From: Paenibacillus xylanexedens
GTDB lineage: Bacteria; Bacillota; Bacilli; Paenibacillales; Paenibacillaceae
Assembly (NCBI RefSeq): GCF_007676705.1
Contig: NZ_VEBF01000001.1
Location: forward strand, 1,178,001 to 1,242,000
DNA length: 64,000 nt
Direction of reading: 5' to 3'
Position 1 is the stretch's first letter; the number at the start of each line of letters is the position of its first letter. Position numbers and translations under genes: made by a program. Below, one piece after another: positions 53,332 to 61,864 of this stretch. Below the pieces are notes generated by a model that was given only the letters and a program-made list of their open reading frames with translations, did not search any database and was not told the origin of the DNA.

Positions 53332-54267
53332 ATGAAAATCCGGTTGGTAAACAACGGTGTATTTATTCCGGTGGACGACATTCAGCAGGCGCTGACTCCA
53401 CCAGCGGAAGGATTTTACTGGATTGATGCAGACGTAGACGATTTGGCGGTACTTCAGCCGCTGTTCTTGATGCATGATCTGGCTGTGGAAGACTGTCTAA
53501 GTGACGAGGAACAACGTCCGAAGATTGAGATCTATGAGAACCATTATTTTATTGTGATTAATAGCATCCGTTTTGATGATGAAGAGATATTTCTACGTGC
53601 GGTCAACCTGTTCCTCGGCAGACATTTCATTATAAGTGTTACAAAACAGAAGGTCAGCGAATTACGCACATTAAAACCCATCCTGTGGGAACAGGAAATC
53701 AGTACACCCGATCGTCTGCTGTATCTGCTGGTTGACTTGATTGTTGACAATTATTTCACCGTAGGTGACCGAATTGAAGCTCGGATCGAGAAGCTTGAGG
53801 AAGATATTCTGATGCACACCAAAAAGTCTCATCTGAATGAAATCATCGGGCTACGCAGTGAGATTCTGTGGCTGAAAAAAGTGCTTGGACCTCAGAAAGA
53901 GGTCATTAACACTCTTAACAAAAAAGATCTGCGTCTCATTGATGATCAACTGCAAAAATATTTCAGTGACATCTATGAGAATGCCGTAAAAATATCTGAA
54001 ACCTTTGAAACCTACCGCGACCTGATGGGTAACTTGCGAGAAGCCTATCAATCCAGTATTGCGAACCGGGCGAATGAGATCATGCGCGTGTTTACCGCGA
54101 TTACTACGGTCTTCATGCCGCTGACGGTCATTACCGGTATATACGGTATGAACTTTACGAATATGCCAGAACTTAACTGGAAATACAGCTATTTTGTTGT
54201 GATTGGCCTGATGGTAACGCTGGGCCTGAGCATGTTCTTTATTTTCCGCAAAAAAGACTGGGTATGA
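53332..54267 (+). CDS. corA: CorA-family magnesium/cobalt transporter
   Basis: 311 residues. A large cytoplasmic N-terminal domain with a long helical stalk (about 140-245) is followed by two membrane helices at the C-terminus. The selectivity motif YGMNF ends the first helix, and the tail FFIFRKKDWV is basic, as expected. CorA pentamers admit Mg2+ and are gated by cytoplasmic Mg2+. AAGGAG lies 10 bases before the ATG. It is a single-gene unit with a terminator. Confidence 0.94.
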   Translation: MKIRLVNNGVFIPVDDIQQALTPPAEGFYWIDADVDDLAVLQPLFLMHDLAVEDCLSDEEQRPKIEIYENHYFIVINSIRFDDEEIFLRAVNLFLGRHFIISVTKQKVSELRTLKPILWEQEISTPDRLLYLLVDLIVDNYFTVGDRIEARIEKLEEDILMHTKKSHLNEIIGLRSEILWLKKVLGPQKEVINTLNKKDLRLIDDQLQKYFSDIYENAVKISETFETYRDLMGNLREAYQSSIANRANEIMRVFTAITTVFMPLTVITGIYGMNFTNMPELNWKYSYFVVIGLMVTLGLSMFFIFRKKDWV

Positions 54268-54283
54268 ACTCGTATGAAATAAC

Positions 54284-54327
54284 AAAGACGAAGCGCTCCT
54301 TCTGGAGGAACGCCTCGTCTTTTTTTC
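54284..54327 (+). terminator. Terminator of corA
   Basis: AAAGACGA-x-GCG-x-TCCT and AGGA-x-CGC-x-TCGTCTTT pair with TCTGG as loop, followed by seven T residues. Confidence 0.92.
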
Positions 54328-54338
54328 ATTTCCGATCA

Positions 54339-55340
54339 TTAACCAACATGCCGCTCTGTCTCTGCGTGCCGACGAAAGCGGATTCGAATCATGCGCAGTC
54401 TTTCATAGACCTGCTCCAGACTTCCTCCGTCGGGCTTGTCTCCTCCATACACCTTATGTAATACCGGCTTCAGGAACGTATCTCCCAGCTCCTCATACGC
54501 ACTCCATACGGCCTCTTGTTCGTTCTCTGGCATAACTGCCAGCTCCACATCCAGAAGACAATCGGTGTCATAACCTTCAAGATCCAGTGTCTCCAACAGC
54601 TCAATCAATTCACGTCGGGATAATCCGGATCGATTAACAATCTCTTCTAACGTATGCCCGTCCTTCATGCCCTCAAGCACCTGCTTACGTGTGGTGAACT
54701 TGTCGAGTTCCTGCTTGTACTTCTGCTCTCTCTGCTTGTATAACCAGCTTTCATATTCTTCTTCCTTCAGAGCCGTGTATACCCAATCCAGCGGGAACGT
54801 TGTTGAACGCTCCAACCCATTCGTAATCTCCATCCACTCCATACCATACTCGGTCGCTTTGCTCTCCCCTACGCCAGGCAGTTGCATGAGTTCATCCATC
54901 GATTGCGGAACAAAGGCACTGATCAAACGCAGCAGACGGTTCGTTGCAATAAAATAGGGTGCCTTCCGGTCAGATACAGCTCTCTTCCTGCGCCACGTGC
55001 ACAGATCCGTATATAACTGCTCATTGCCGTATAGTTCACTGTAGCAATGGAGCCGCTGACCACCATAACTGCGTGACTTCAGATCATCATTCTCGTAAAA
55101 TAAACCCTGCAGCTGCGGTCGGTATCCTTCGCTCATCTGTATGGCAAGCTGATGACGGTAGATATGAAGCAGCTCCTCCCAAGAAGCTCCTTCGTACCAG
55201 ATGCTGTCCTCTCGCTCCCCTTCCTCATAGCGGCTCCATCCCAGCTGCCAGCTATCTTCCTCTTCCCCAATCCATAGCTGCGCATACTCTGCGTTCTGAT
55301 CTGACATTCTGGACAATCTGTTCATAAAAATGACTTCCAT
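54339..55340 (-). CDS. HRDC-domain protein, unknown function
   Basis: 333 residues, GGGAGG before the ATG. The N-terminal third is unassigned and rich in Glu, Trp and Tyr. Residues about 120-175 are an HRDC domain (FIATNRLLRLISAFVPQSMDEL, LPGVGESKATEYG), a helical nucleic-acid-binding module of RecQ helicases and RNase D. A coiled coil and an RQC-like helix-turn-helix (LEEIVNRSGLSRRELIELLETL) follow. No helicase or nuclease motif is present. It may be an adaptor in DNA or RNA handling. It is monocistronic. Confidence 0.8.
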   Translation of the reverse strand: MEVIFMNRLSRMSDQNAEYAQLWIGEEEDSWQLGWSRYEEGEREDSIWYEGASWEELLHIYRHQLAIQMSEGYRPQLQGLFYENDDLKSRSYGGQRLHCYSELYGNEQLYTDLCTWRRKRAVSDRKAPYFIATNRLLRLISAFVPQSMDELMQLPGVGESKATEYGMEWMEITNGLERSTTFPLDWVYTALKEEEYESWLYKQREQKYKQELDKFTTRKQVLEGMKDGHTLEEIVNRSGLSRRELIELLETLDLEGYDTDCLLDVELAVMPENEQEAVWSAYEELGDTFLKPVLHKVYGGDKPDGGSLEQVYERLRMIRIRFRRHAETERHVG

Positions 55341-55402
55341 TTTTGTTCCTCCCTTTGAATATTCAGCCTATACGAGTTAGATATGCTACCTACAGGCAGC
55401 AC

Positions 55403-55441
55403 AAAAAACACCTCTCCTGCAAAATCCATGCAAGAGAGGTG
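55403..55441 (-). terminator. Terminator of the ROK kinase gene
   Basis: CACCTCTC-x-TGC and GCA-x-GAGAGGTG arms pair; TTTTTTGTG follows on the minus strand. Confidence 0.9.
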
Positions 55442-55514
55442 CTTCCTCATTAACCGTGCTATGCTGTTGCCCATATCATACCACAATGGTAAATTTCGTC
55501 AATCCTTTATTTTT

Positions 55515-56393
55515 CTAGATATTCAATGCCAACTTAGCAAGCGCTAGCGAACCACACAGCCCTGCATTGTCACCAAGTCCTGGTGAAACAACATACTGGT
55601 CAATGTCAGATTGAAGTGCCGGATGCTGAACGTATCCAGCAAGCAACTCCTGCAGTTTGCTACGAACCATCGGGAACAGATGCTCCTGCTTCATTACTCC
55701 GCCACCCATTACGATTTTCTGCGGAGAGAGAATTAGAACATAATTCATCAGTGCATGTGCCAGGTAATGTGCTTCGATCTCCCATGCTTTATGATCTGCA
55801 GGCAGCTCATAAGCCGGTTGCTCCCAACGTTTGTTAATGGCCGGGCCAGCTGCAAGACCTTCAAGGCAATCCCCATGATACGGACAGAAACCCTCGTATG
55901 TATCCTCCGGATGTCTGCGCACAATGATATGTCCCATCTCTGGATGAGACAATCCATGGACCATTTTACCGCCGACCACAGCGCCTGCACCAATACCTGT
56001 GCCCACAGTGATATACAGACAGCTGTCAAGACCTTGTGCAGCGCCCCAGGTTGCTTCTCCAAGTGCCGCACCATTCACATCCGTATCGAATGTCATCGGT
56101 ACATCAAAATGCTCCTTGAGCTTGCCAATCAGGTTATACTGTCCCCAATGTGGTTTGGGTGTTGTTGTGATATAACCATACGTTGGGCTTCCTTCAATCG
56201 GGTCAATCGGGCCAAATGAACCTACGCCTAGCGCTTCAATGCCTTTGCCTTCAAAAAAAGAAATCACTTGAGCCATTGTCTCTTCCGGTGTTGTCGTTGG
56301 AAAACTTACGCGCTCAAGAACTTCTCCATTTTCCGTGCCAATACCACATACAAATTTGGTTCCGCCTGCTTCAATCGCGCCTAAGATCGTCAT
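55515..56393 (-). CDS. ROK-family sugar kinase, probable fructokinase
   Basis: 292 residues from the ATG at 56393; GGGAG lies about 10 bases before it, while a GTG 9 bases earlier abuts it. Motifs: the phosphate loop GAIEAGGTKFVC, the catalytic Asp in TFDTDVNGAAL, ITVGTGIGAGAVV, and the Zn motif HPEDTYEGFCPYHGDCLEG. It resembles B. subtilis GmuE/YdhR along its length, a fructokinase. It would phosphorylate fructose (or mannose) with ATP. It is monocistronic with a terminator, so its sugar source is not shown by context. Confidence 0.88.
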   Translation of the reverse strand: MTILGAIEAGGTKFVCGIGTENGEVLERVSFPTTTPEETMAQVISFFEGKGIEALGVGSFGPIDPIEGSPTYGYITTTPKPHWGQYNLIGKLKEHFDVPMTFDTDVNGAALGEATWGAAQGLDSCLYITVGTGIGAGAVVGGKMVHGLSHPEMGHIIVRRHPEDTYEGFCPYHGDCLEGLAAGPAINKRWEQPAYELPADHKAWEIEAHYLAHALMNYVLILSPQKIVMGGGVMKQEHLFPMVRSKLQELLAGYVQHPALQSDIDQYVVSPGLGDNAGLCGSLALAKLALNI

Positions 56394-56465
56394 GTTAGTC
56401 ACACTCCCAAGTTAGTTTAAAAAAGGATTGATCGTTCCTCACTGGATGACATTATAATTACCCTG

Positions 56466-57152
56466 CTACTCGATCCCCAGCTTGGACAGTCGTTTCATTA
56501 ACGTCTGCCTCCAGCTATCTGACAGTGCAGAAATGGCCAGCAGTGCCTGAATACCTTCCACATCTTCCTTCCCCTGATGCATAACTCGATTAGCTTCAAG
56601 AACCGTCATGGATGAAGGATCGGTGCTGATTCGTCGAAATATCGATGAAGGCCGAACCTCCCCTTCTTGCAGTACACGAAAGTAAAAGCCGGTATGTCCA
56701 CTCTCCTGAAAATAAACAGGCAGCTCCTTATAATCATACCGCGCACCCAGCTTGAAGCATGGTTGTCTCGGCTGACTGACCTGTACCGTAGCTTCGCCCA
56801 ACTCATACACATCACCAATCCGGACATCTTCTTCGGCACAGCCCTCAACCGTCAGATTTTCTCCACAAGCTCCCCATTCCAGCTTGCGATCCATCCGTTG
56901 TTCTAGCGCCGGATAACGACTGTAATCGTATACACAAACGGCCTTGTCAGGTCCGCCATGATGCACCAGATCCGCCTGCGCATCCCCTGTCATTCCAGTG
57001 AATGACAGGAAAACCGCGCCGGATACAGGATGTTTCACAATGCCGCTCATCACTTCACGCTTTTGCCCAGGGAGCGGGCGCGGCAGTCCGACATTAATGG
57101 CCAGAACAGCTGTGTTGCCTTCCCCCCGCTTTTGATCAGATGTGAGTGTCAT
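56466..57152 (-). CDS. MOSC-domain protein (YiiM-like)
   Basis: 228 residues from the ATG at 57152; GGGAGGT lies 9 bases before it, and earlier ATGs overlap the site. The MOSC beta-barrel (about 35-165) includes DLVHHGGPDKAVCVYDYSRY and the conserved Cys in VSQPRQPCFKLG, which can bind a molybdenum cofactor. A C-terminal 3-alpha region follows, as in YiiM, which in E. coli helps reduce N-hydroxylated bases. The role here is unproven. It starts 30 bases after the phosphodiester glycosidase stop and could be in one transcript with it. Confidence 0.87.
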   Translation of the reverse strand: MTLTSDQKRGEGNTAVLAINVGLPRPLPGQKREVMSGIVKHPVSGAVFLSFTGMTGDAQADLVHHGGPDKAVCVYDYSRYPALEQRMDRKLEWGACGENLTVEGCAEEDVRIGDVYELGEATVQVSQPRQPCFKLGARYDYKELPVYFQESGHTGFYFRVLQEGEVRPSSIFRRISTDPSSMTVLEANRVMHQGKEDVEGIQALLAISALSDSWRQTLMKRLSKLGIE

Positions 57153-57182
57153 TTGCATCATACCTCCCATAATCACTTTCTT

Positions 57183-58298
57183 TTAACGCACAGAGCCACC
57201 AAATACCAGCGTATTACTCAAGAGTCGGCCCGGAGAAGTCAGCATTTTACCTGCGGCATACATGCCTGAGGATGCACCTCCATCCAGATTCATGGCCTGT
57301 TTGGCACCAAGTTTCTGCATCACCCCTGCCCACTCCTTAACTGTCGCTCCGGAAACAGTAGCCAGCATTACGGAACCATCCGCCATGATGGCGATACCAC
57401 TTCTGGCTCCGGACGCGGTAAGAATCTTGGCATCCTTGAAACCTTCGCTCGCCGGATTTACAGCTACCTTACTGTCTTTCACTAGACGTGGTCCTGCTCC
57501 AACAGCGGTCACTACATCTTGCCAAGGGATCTCTTTGCCTGCTGCGTTCGTATACTTATAATTCATTTCTACGGTTGAACCAACGGTGAAACGATCCGAA
57601 GAAGACTTCTGATTGCCGGTGAAGACCAATACCGAGCCATTCTTAGGAATCGCTACATTGGTGTTTGGCACCTTTTTGGTCACAATCCCCTTCTCCATGA
57701 CAACCGCAGTACCACCTTTGAAACCGACTGTGGCACCTCGTTCAGGCGTATACAACATTGTAATGCTAGCATTCGCTGAAGGTGTTCGATTAATAAAGGT
57801 CGCATACCAACTGCGTGATTTGCCTTTCGTATCTGTCACTTTACCAGTCAGGCTCACCTGAAGTGAATCCATAATCGCCGAGCCATCTTCCTTAAATCCG
57901 ATGGATGTTCCGTATCTTCCAATATGTATGACCTTGCCATTTGCTATTAACATGCCATATGGATCTGGTGCTCCGTTATACGCTTCAAAAAATGCTCCAT
58001 TAATGGCTGCTTGTGCGCCATAGGCTTTCACAATCGATGGCAGTGTTGCCGTTTGGCCAACTTGTTTCTTCGCCAGTCCCACAGTAACCGGTGTTCCTTT
58101 TGGAATCGTAACCGTCTGCACGGTAAAATTGCGACCTGCTGCTTTTACTTTCTGTACTTTGGTGCTAATTGCTGCTTTGGCATCCACTGTCTGTGGCGCA
58201 CTTACTGCTCCCGAAAGAATCACGGGCAAGGCCAGGACGAGGGCCATAGCCCCTGTCCACCACTTTTTGCCTGTTCGTACGTTCTGCTTGTTGCTCAC
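57183..58298 (-). CDS. Secreted phosphodiester glycosidase-family protein (second NAGPA paralogue)
   Basis: 371 residues from a GTG at 58298; GGGAG lies about 9 bases before it. Its start overlaps the exonuclease stop by four bases. A signal peptide (WWTGAMALVLALPVILSGAVSA) is followed by a NAGPA domain (about 60-371) with AAINGAFFEAYNGAPDPYGM and the C-terminal AMNLDGGASSGMYA. Relatives cleave GlcNAc phosphodiester caps or modify exopolysaccharides. It is secreted, with no membrane spacer, unlike the paralogue at 13 kb. The substrate is unknown. Confidence 0.87.
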   Translation of the reverse strand: MSNKQNVRTGKKWWTGAMALVLALPVILSGAVSAPQTVDAKAAISTKVQKVKAAGRNFTVQTVTIPKGTPVTVGLAKKQVGQTATLPSIVKAYGAQAAINGAFFEAYNGAPDPYGMLIANGKVIHIGRYGTSIGFKEDGSAIMDSLQVSLTGKVTDTKGKSRSWYATFINRTPSANASITMLYTPERGATVGFKGGTAVVMEKGIVTKKVPNTNVAIPKNGSVLVFTGNQKSSSDRFTVGSTVEMNYKYTNAAGKEIPWQDVVTAVGAGPRLVKDSKVAVNPASEGFKDAKILTASGARSGIAIMADGSVMLATVSGATVKEWAGVMQKLGAKQAMNLDGGASSGMYAAGKMLTSPGRLLSNTLVFGGSVR

Positions 58299-59188
58299 CC
58301 TATTGCCACTCCCATCCAAGAGCCAAGGCTCTTCATCTCAAGTTGTTCAAACTTGTCCATCACCATATCCGGATCAAGACGCAATTCACAGATATCCAGC
58401 GCACAGGCAACCGGAACAGCACAATGAATTTCTGCCAGTTTGCGGGACAGATGAAGCATGTCCAGATCACTCTCAATCTTGTTACGCACCGAAGGCGTAA
58501 GCTTGTCCATGTTGCTCAGAATCCCTTCGATAGAGCCATACTCCTGTACAAGCTTCAACGCTGTTTTCTCACCAATTCCCCGTACTCCGGGATAATTGTC
58601 GCTGGCATCTCCCATTAGACCCTTCATGTCAATGACTTGACGAGGGGTAAGTTGTTTCTCTGCCATGAGCGTTTCAGGGTTATACACCATGTAGTTGCCA
58701 TGGCCTTTTTTCATAATAATGATACTCGTGCGGTCATTAATCAGTTGCAGCATGTCATGGTCACCCGTCAGTACCATTACATTCATATCTGTCTCTTCGG
58801 TGTAATACTTCGCAAGCGTTCCGATGCAATCGTCGGCTTCGAATCCTTGTGCACCTATATTCGGAATACCCAAGCTATCCATCACTTCACGGATCAGGGC
58901 AAACTGGGGAATCAGGTCATCCGGAGCTTCGGACCGGTTGCCTTTGTAAGCTGCATACTCTTCACCGCGGAACGTCTTACCGCCCATATCCCAACAACAT
59001 ACAACATGACTTGGCCCAAAAGTCTGAACCGCATCCCAGAAATAACGGATAAATCCGTAGACTGCGTTGGTAGGCAATCCTGCCTTTGTACGTCTGATAT
59101 ATCCGCTTGCAGATGTCGCATAAAAAGCACGGAACAACACCGCCATACCGTCTACCAGCAACAAAGTAGGTTCATTACGTTGATTCAC
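58295..59188 (-). CDS. 5'-3' exonuclease (YpcP-like, PolA-N/FEN fold)
   Basis: 297 residues from a GTG at 59188, close to the 296 of B. subtilis YpcP. A longer frame to 59308 has no ribosome site. Metal-site aspartates are visible in LLLVDGMAVLFRAFY, CCWDMGGKTFR, GFEADDCIGTLA, LTGDHDMLQL and MGDASDNYPGVRGIGEKTA. The last part is the helix-hairpin-helix. It is the nuclease domain of DNA polymerase I as a free-standing protein, likely acting on flaps and RNA primers. It overlaps the secreted phosphodiester glycosidase gene, an odd partner. Confidence 0.93.
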   Translation of the reverse strand: MNQRNEPTLLLVDGMAVLFRAFYATSASGYIRRTKAGLPTNAVYGFIRYFWDAVQTFGPSHVVCCWDMGGKTFRGEEYAAYKGNRSEAPDDLIPQFALIREVMDSLGIPNIGAQGFEADDCIGTLAKYYTEETDMNVMVLTGDHDMLQLINDRTSIIIMKKGHGNYMVYNPETLMAEKQLTPRQVIDMKGLMGDASDNYPGVRGIGEKTALKLVQEYGSIEGILSNMDKLTPSVRNKIESDLDMLHLSRKLAEIHCAVPVACALDICELRLDPDMVMDKFEQLEMKSLGSWMGVAIG

Positions 59189-59279
59189 TTGAATTTGTTC
59201 TCTCCTATCTAAATCTAGCATATAAATATCGAAACTAATTCTATCATTATAGCATAGTTCCGCCAACCATCGTTCAGCC

Positions 59280-59311
59280 AAAAAAGCCCTGAATTTCGAA
59301 CAATTCAAGGC
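59280..59311 (-). terminator. Terminator of the YusI-like gene
   Basis: GCC-x-TGAATT and AATTCA-x-GGC arms pair; TTTTTT follows on the minus strand. It lies 15 bases past the stop. Confidence 0.85.
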
Positions 59312-59326
59312 CGATAATCACCAAGT

Positions 59327-59692
59327 TTATGCGTTATTCCATTCCTGCTCATACGTTTCTTCCTTGAATCCAACCGTCACCTTTTCTCCATCCGTAACGA
59401 TTGGACGTTTGATCAGACGACCATTCGAAGCCAGTAAACGAATCTGTTCATCGGCTGACATACCTGGCAGCTTGTCCTTCAATTGTTGTTCTTTATATAC
59501 TTCCCCACTCGTATTAAAGAACTTCTTCACTTCCAGTCCGCTCTGTTGGATCAGCTCGGTTAATTCCGCTTCCGATGGCGGTGTATCAAAAATAGGGATT
59601 AGCTCCAGCTCATGTCCTTGAGCTTCAAGCCATTTTACTGCTTTGCGGCATGTGCCGCATTTGGCATATTGATATACTTTTAAATTGCTCAT
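59327..59692 (-). CDS. ArsC/Spx-family protein (YusI-like)
   Basis: 121 residues from the ATG at 59692, set by AAGGAGGG 7 bases before it. The thioredoxin-like fold starts with KVYQYAKCGTCRKAVKWL, a CxxC motif. KKFFNTSGEVYKE and LIKRPIVTDGEKVTVGFKE match B. subtilis YusI nearly throughout. Family members are arsenate reductase-like or Spx-like; the RNA-polymerase-binding residues of true Spx were not checked. The frame is open upstream to 59914 through a 16-bp tandem repeat, giving a periodic peptide, but there is no ribosome site for that form. Confidence 0.88.
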   Translation of the reverse strand: MSNLKVYQYAKCGTCRKAVKWLEAQGHELELIPIFDTPPSEAELTELIQQSGLEVKKFFNTSGEVYKEQQLKDKLPGMSADEQIRLLASNGRLIKRPIVTDGEKVTVGFKEETYEQEWNNA

Positions 59693-59709
59693 TGTGTGTC
59701 CCTCCTTTG

Positions 59710-59784
59710 CTCCGGTTTCGTGTGGCTCCGGTTTCGTGTGGCTCCGGTTTCGTGTGGCTCCGGTTTCGTGTGGCTCCGGTTTCG
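59710..59784. repeat. 16-bp tandem repeat (4.7 units) just upstream of the YusI-like gene
   Basis: The unit CTCCGGTTTCGTGTGG occurs four times without a change (59710-59773), followed by 11 bases of a fifth (59774-59784). It ends 18 bases before the gene's ATG, directly beside the ribosome site, so it is probably in the mRNA leader. The 16-base period is not a multiple of three, so the open minus frame repeats every 16 codons. Confidence 0.95.
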
Positions 59785-60160
59785 ACTTCTCGCTTCCCTT
59801 GGTTTGCTTCGCAAATCCAAAAGTCGCTCCAAATCGATACCATCGCCATGCAACTTTACTGACTTTTGCGAATGAGATCAAAAACACACATTCGCTATAT
59901 TTTTTTGGGATCAAGACCTTACTACTTTGCTTTAATCACTTTAAAAGCATTTTAAAGTTTGGACATGTTAACAGCTTTATTATGAAAGTGCTAAACATCC
60001 ATACATGAAACATGCAACCATAAGGATTAGCCTACGGCATGCTGTTCGGGTGCAGGCAGCATCCATCACACCACATCAAAACCAGTGTGCTCCCTAAACA
60101 GGAGGGGCCTTGCAGAAAGTTCAACACAGGGTGCAGATCTAAGGCCCTCGTCGCAGTTTC
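59785..60160. other. Non-coding gap upstream of the YusI-like gene
   Basis: About 375 bases between the repeat and the pseudouridine synthase stop. The promoter of the YusI-like gene must lie in its left part, but no convincing -35/-10 pair was seen. A short GGTTTGC-ttc-GCAAATCC hairpin lies at about 59801-59818. No terminator with a T-tract was seen for the pseudouridine synthase gene. Confidence 0.5.
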
Positions 60161-61144
60161 CTACAGTTCTTCTCTGGGAGCTGCCTCATCATTCAAACGC
60201 TTCTCAAGCGCGGCCATATCTGGTGGAAAAGGAGCCTGGAACGTCATGCGCTCTTGTAAAATGGGATGTTCAAACGTCAGTTCACAAGCATGCAATGCCT
60301 GACGTGCAATCCAGCTATCCCGTTCCTCCCGAACAGCCATGGTCTGCTCATCGATCTCGTGCACTGGTAGTGTCTTGTACATTCGATCACCGATCAATGG
60401 GCAGCCGATGGACGTCATATGTACCCGGATCTGATGGGTTCTGCCACTTTCCAGCTTGAGGCTTATCGCACTGGCGCTGCCTCCTGACCAACGTGTTAAG
60501 GTTGTGTACAACGTTCTTGCAGCGTAGCCATCAGGTGTTACGATTCGGCGGTGTGGCTCTTCAGGATCGCGGTCAATCGGTCCATCCACCGCTCCCTGTT
60601 GCGGGACAGGACTGCCGTGAACAAGTGCAATATATTTCTTGTCTACTGTACCCGCGATCATCTGTTCAGACACATGCTGATGTACATAGGGATTCTTGGC
60701 TATCGCTAGCACTCCTGACGTCTCTTGATCAAGCCGATGAATGGGTCTGAACCGGAAGCGCTCGCCCTTGGATTTCCAGTAATGAACAACGCCATTCGCC
60801 AAAGTACCTGTATAGTGTCCATGTGTCGGATGAACGATGATGCCCGCATCCTTGTTGACAACAAGCAAGTGCTCGTCTTCATACAGAATGGTAAAAGGAA
60901 TAGGTTCAGGCAATATATCATCTGATTCCTCTTGCTCCATCCGAACTTCAACGACATCGCCCGCAGCTACCTTGACGCTAATGTATACACGTTCTCCATT
61001 AAGCATGACACCTTGCTCGGTCAGTTTGATTTTGGATAGGAGCTTGCGCGACACCAGCAACCGGCGCTGAAGCACGGTCTTCAGCAGCCAGCCATCCTCT
61101 TGTTCGGTCACCGTGTAGACAATCGGCGAATAGTAGTGGCTCAT
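60161..61144 (-). CDS. RluA-family pseudouridine synthase
   Basis: 327 residues. An S4-like N-terminal domain (about 15-70) precedes the catalytic domain, with the key Asp139 in IHRLDQETSGVLA and LKLESGRTHQIRVHM further on. It isomerises uridine to pseudouridine in rRNA or tRNA; the exact position cannot be predicted. The start overlaps the stop of the cobalamin adenosyltransferase gene by four bases, so the two are co-translated. The tail ends in a Glu/Arg-rich stretch. Confidence 0.92.
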   Translation of the reverse strand: MSHYYSPIVYTVTEQEDGWLLKTVLQRRLLVSRKLLSKIKLTEQGVMLNGERVYISVKVAAGDVVEVRMEQEESDDILPEPIPFTILYEDEHLLVVNKDAGIIVHPTHGHYTGTLANGVVHYWKSKGERFRFRPIHRLDQETSGVLAIAKNPYVHQHVSEQMIAGTVDKKYIALVHGSPVPQQGAVDGPIDRDPEEPHRRIVTPDGYAARTLYTTLTRWSGGSASAISLKLESGRTHQIRVHMTSIGCPLIGDRMYKTLPVHEIDEQTMAVREERDSWIARQALHACELTFEHPILQERMTFQAPFPPDMAALEKRLNDEAAPREEL

Positions 61145-61716
61145 TCTTTGCGGCGGAATACTTTTTTGCTCCGCACATATTCAATATCGGCCACCTGTTG
61201 TCTCGCATTGGCCGTCCGTGCAACCACAAAGAAATAATCAGACAGTCGGTTTAAATACCGTCGGACAGACGGGTTAATATCCGTATGTTGTCCCAGTGTT
61301 ACCGTGCGACGTTCCGCGCGGCGACATACGGTACGGCACACATGAAGAGCGGAAGACAACGGGCTGCCACCAGGAATAATGAATCGTTCCACTTTTGGAT
61401 TCTCTGCATCATACTGGTCAATCCATTGTTCCAGACGTGTGACCATCTCATCTCTCACCTTATATTTGGTCTCACTAATCTTCACGAAGGCCAGATCGGA
61501 CCCGCAATCAAACAATTCCTGCTGAACTTCCAGCAGATGTTCACGCAGATCTTCGAATTGTCCTTGAGCAGAATTAATGAGGCTAATCGCCTGACCGACA
61601 AAACAGTTCAGTTCATCAATCGTACCGTAGGCCTCAACTCGATCATCATCCTTGATGACGCGTCCACCGATGACCGAAGTCTGTCCTTCGTCACCTGTTC
61701 GTGTATATATACCCAT
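61141..61716 (-). CDS. Cob(I)alamin adenosyltransferase, PduO type
   Basis: 191 residues from the ATG at 61716; GGAGGGA lies 5 bases before it, and a start 30 bases earlier is not supported. The N-terminal ATP motif YTRTGDEGQTSVIGGRVIKD, AYGTIDELNCFVGQA, and RRAERRTVTL with the conserved Arg match PduO/MMAB enzymes. It transfers the adenosyl group of ATP to cob(I)alamin. A second cobalamin gene (cobU-like) is 1 kb away on the same strand, separated by a plus-strand dedA gene. Confidence 0.94.
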   Translation of the reverse strand: MGIYTRTGDEGQTSVIGGRVIKDDDRVEAYGTIDELNCFVGQAISLINSAQGQFEDLREHLLEVQQELFDCGSDLAFVKISETKYKVRDEMVTRLEQWIDQYDAENPKVERFIIPGGSPLSSALHVCRTVCRRAERRTVTLGQHTDINPSVRRYLNRLSDYFFVVARTANARQQVADIEYVRSKKVFRRKE

Positions 61717-61864
61717 CGTGATCCCTCCAATTGTTAATTTAATCATGAATACGAGAATGCCATTTTTTCAGAAACCAGTCTATCGCTTTACACGTATATA
61801 AGAATTGGTGTGCTCTGCCGAGTATACGACAAATCGAAGGAAACCAAAAGTAAAGGAGACGATT

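Noticed and set aside
53091..53381. A 96-codon minus-strand frame in the gap before corA
   Set aside because: No Shine-Dalgarno sequence and it runs into the corA start; composition looks random.
59710..59784. Tandem repeat considered as a CRISPR-like array
   Set aside because: Units are 16 bp and directly adjacent with no spacers, so it is a simple tandem repeat.
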